A stretch of 6,034 bases of DNA from Ramlibacter sp. (GTDB lineage: Bacteria; Pseudomonadota; Gammaproteobacteria; Burkholderiales; Burkholderiaceae_C). The number at the start of each line of letters is the position of its first letter. Within the stretch, counting starts at the first letter, position 1. The stretch is from contig JAQGMT010000350.1 of assembly GCA_028292185.1 (NCBI GenBank), positions 1 through 6,034 on the forward strand, read 5' to 3'. The position numbers and the translations under genes are program-made. The notes under the pieces were generated by a model that worked only from the letters and a program-made list of their open reading frames with translations, made no database searches and was not told where the DNA came from. Shown here one piece after another: positions 5,897 to 6,034 of this stretch.

Positions 5897-5995
5897 GGGC
5901 GGCTTGCCGCTCCCCGCTTTTCCTCCCTGAGCGGGTGCCTTAATGTGTGACAGCAAAAAGGCTTCCCACCCCGGCTTGTAGCCGGGGTTTTTTTT
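5897..5995 (+). ncRNA. Putative trans-acting small RNA with anti-Shine-Dalgarno loop
   Basis: A stand-alone transcription unit of about 99 bases lies between a good promoter and an intrinsic terminator, with no convincing reading frame. Three hairpins can be drawn. The first is GCGG/CCGC with a CTTG loop (5899-5910). The second is CCCGCT/AGCGGG (5913-5918 with 5930-5935) around the 11-base loop TTTCCTCCCTG. The third is the terminator stem. An alternative second stem, CCGCTC (5907-5912) with GAGCGG (5929-5934), leaves the same pyrimidine stretch unpaired, so exposure of CCUCC holds in both folds. CCUCC is complementary to the GGAGG core of ribosome binding sites. The eight-T tail fits Hfq-bound small RNAs. 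The start is estimated from the promoter. I do not recognise a named family with confidence. The alternative is a transcription attenuator for a gene beyond the right edge. Confidence 0.65.
5968..5995 (+). terminator. Rho-independent terminator
   Basis: ACCCCGGCT (5968-5976) pairs perfectly with AGCCGGGGT (5980-5988) around a 3-base loop TGT, followed by a run of eight T's (5988-5995). This is a textbook intrinsic terminator for plus-strand transcription. On the minus strand the nearest T-run begins only about 9 bases after the stem, so bidirectional use is doubtful. Confidence 0.92.
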
Positions 5996-6034
5996 GGCCG
6001 CTTCGCCGGGTGATGCAAAGCTGTCGCCCTGCGG
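5996..6034. other. Unassigned right edge
   Basis: Thirty-nine bases after the terminator with no supported gene. All three minus-strand frames are free of stop codons here, so the window does not show where any minus-strand neighbour would end. Confidence 0.4.

Noticed and set aside
5895..5930. ATG at 5895 opening an 11-residue frame (MGGLPLPAFPP)
   Set aside because: It lies at the predicted transcription start, so there is no room for a ribosome site.
5943..5981. Twelve-codon leader peptide (MCDSKKASHPGL) whose stop lies in the terminator stem-loop, suggesting attenuation
   Set aside because: There is no run of a regulatory amino acid and no clear ribosome site. No antiterminator pairing was found, and the downstream gene is outside the window. 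A stand-alone small RNA explains the promoter-terminator unit better, but this stays a fallback.
5825..6034. Minus-strand frame open from the right edge to a stop at 5825-5827 (69 codons)
   Set aside because: It would run through the intrinsic terminator and the small RNA and almost reach hemB, and the peptide resembles no family I know; an open stretch of this length is unremarkable at high G+C.

Overview
The window is GC-rich, densely coding chromosomal DNA of a kind typical of Betaproteobacteria, most likely Burkholderiales (Comamonadaceae-like). The grounds are high G+C, tightly packed operons, and a HemB of the cysteine-free, magnesium-type class common in that group and in Pseudomonas. 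This placement is an inference from style and family content. I see no insertion sequence, phage gene, CRISPR array, tRNA or rRNA.

Layout. The left edge (1-44, minus) holds the first codons of a short-chain dehydrogenase/reductase reading off the window. A 92-base divergent intergenic region follows. It precedes a three-gene plus-strand operon: a dienelactone hydrolase family enzyme (137-820), an exported amidohydrolase-superfamily protein (822-1685) and a glutathione S-transferase (1682-2335). The genes are separated by 1 base and by a 4-base ATGA overlap, so they are probably translationally coupled. All three look like small-molecule hydrolysis or detoxification enzymes, but no substrate can be read from the sequence.

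From 2332 to 5805 everything is on the minus strand, transcribed right to left: hemB, a CorA-family metal ion channel, a DUF72 protein and a two-helix DUF1003 membrane protein. Spacings are 10 bases, 18 bases and a 4-base ATGA overlap, which suggests one operon. Its last stop codon overlaps the last stop of the plus-strand operon in a shared CTAG, so the two operons meet tail to tail with no spacer. A magnesium-type HemB cotranscribed with a CorA-type channel suggests, without proving, a link between metal supply and haem synthesis.

The right end (5806-6034) has no supported protein gene but is the most interesting part. On the plus strand, divergent from hemB, lie a good sigma70-type promoter (TTGAAA, 17 bases, TAGATT), about 100 bases of hairpin-rich sequence, and a strong intrinsic terminator with eight T's. 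This reads as a small RNA gene. Its central hairpin presents UUUCCUCCCUG in the loop, a sequence complementary to Shine-Dalgarno sites, which suggests an Hfq-type translational regulator. No gene can be supported in the last 39 bases.
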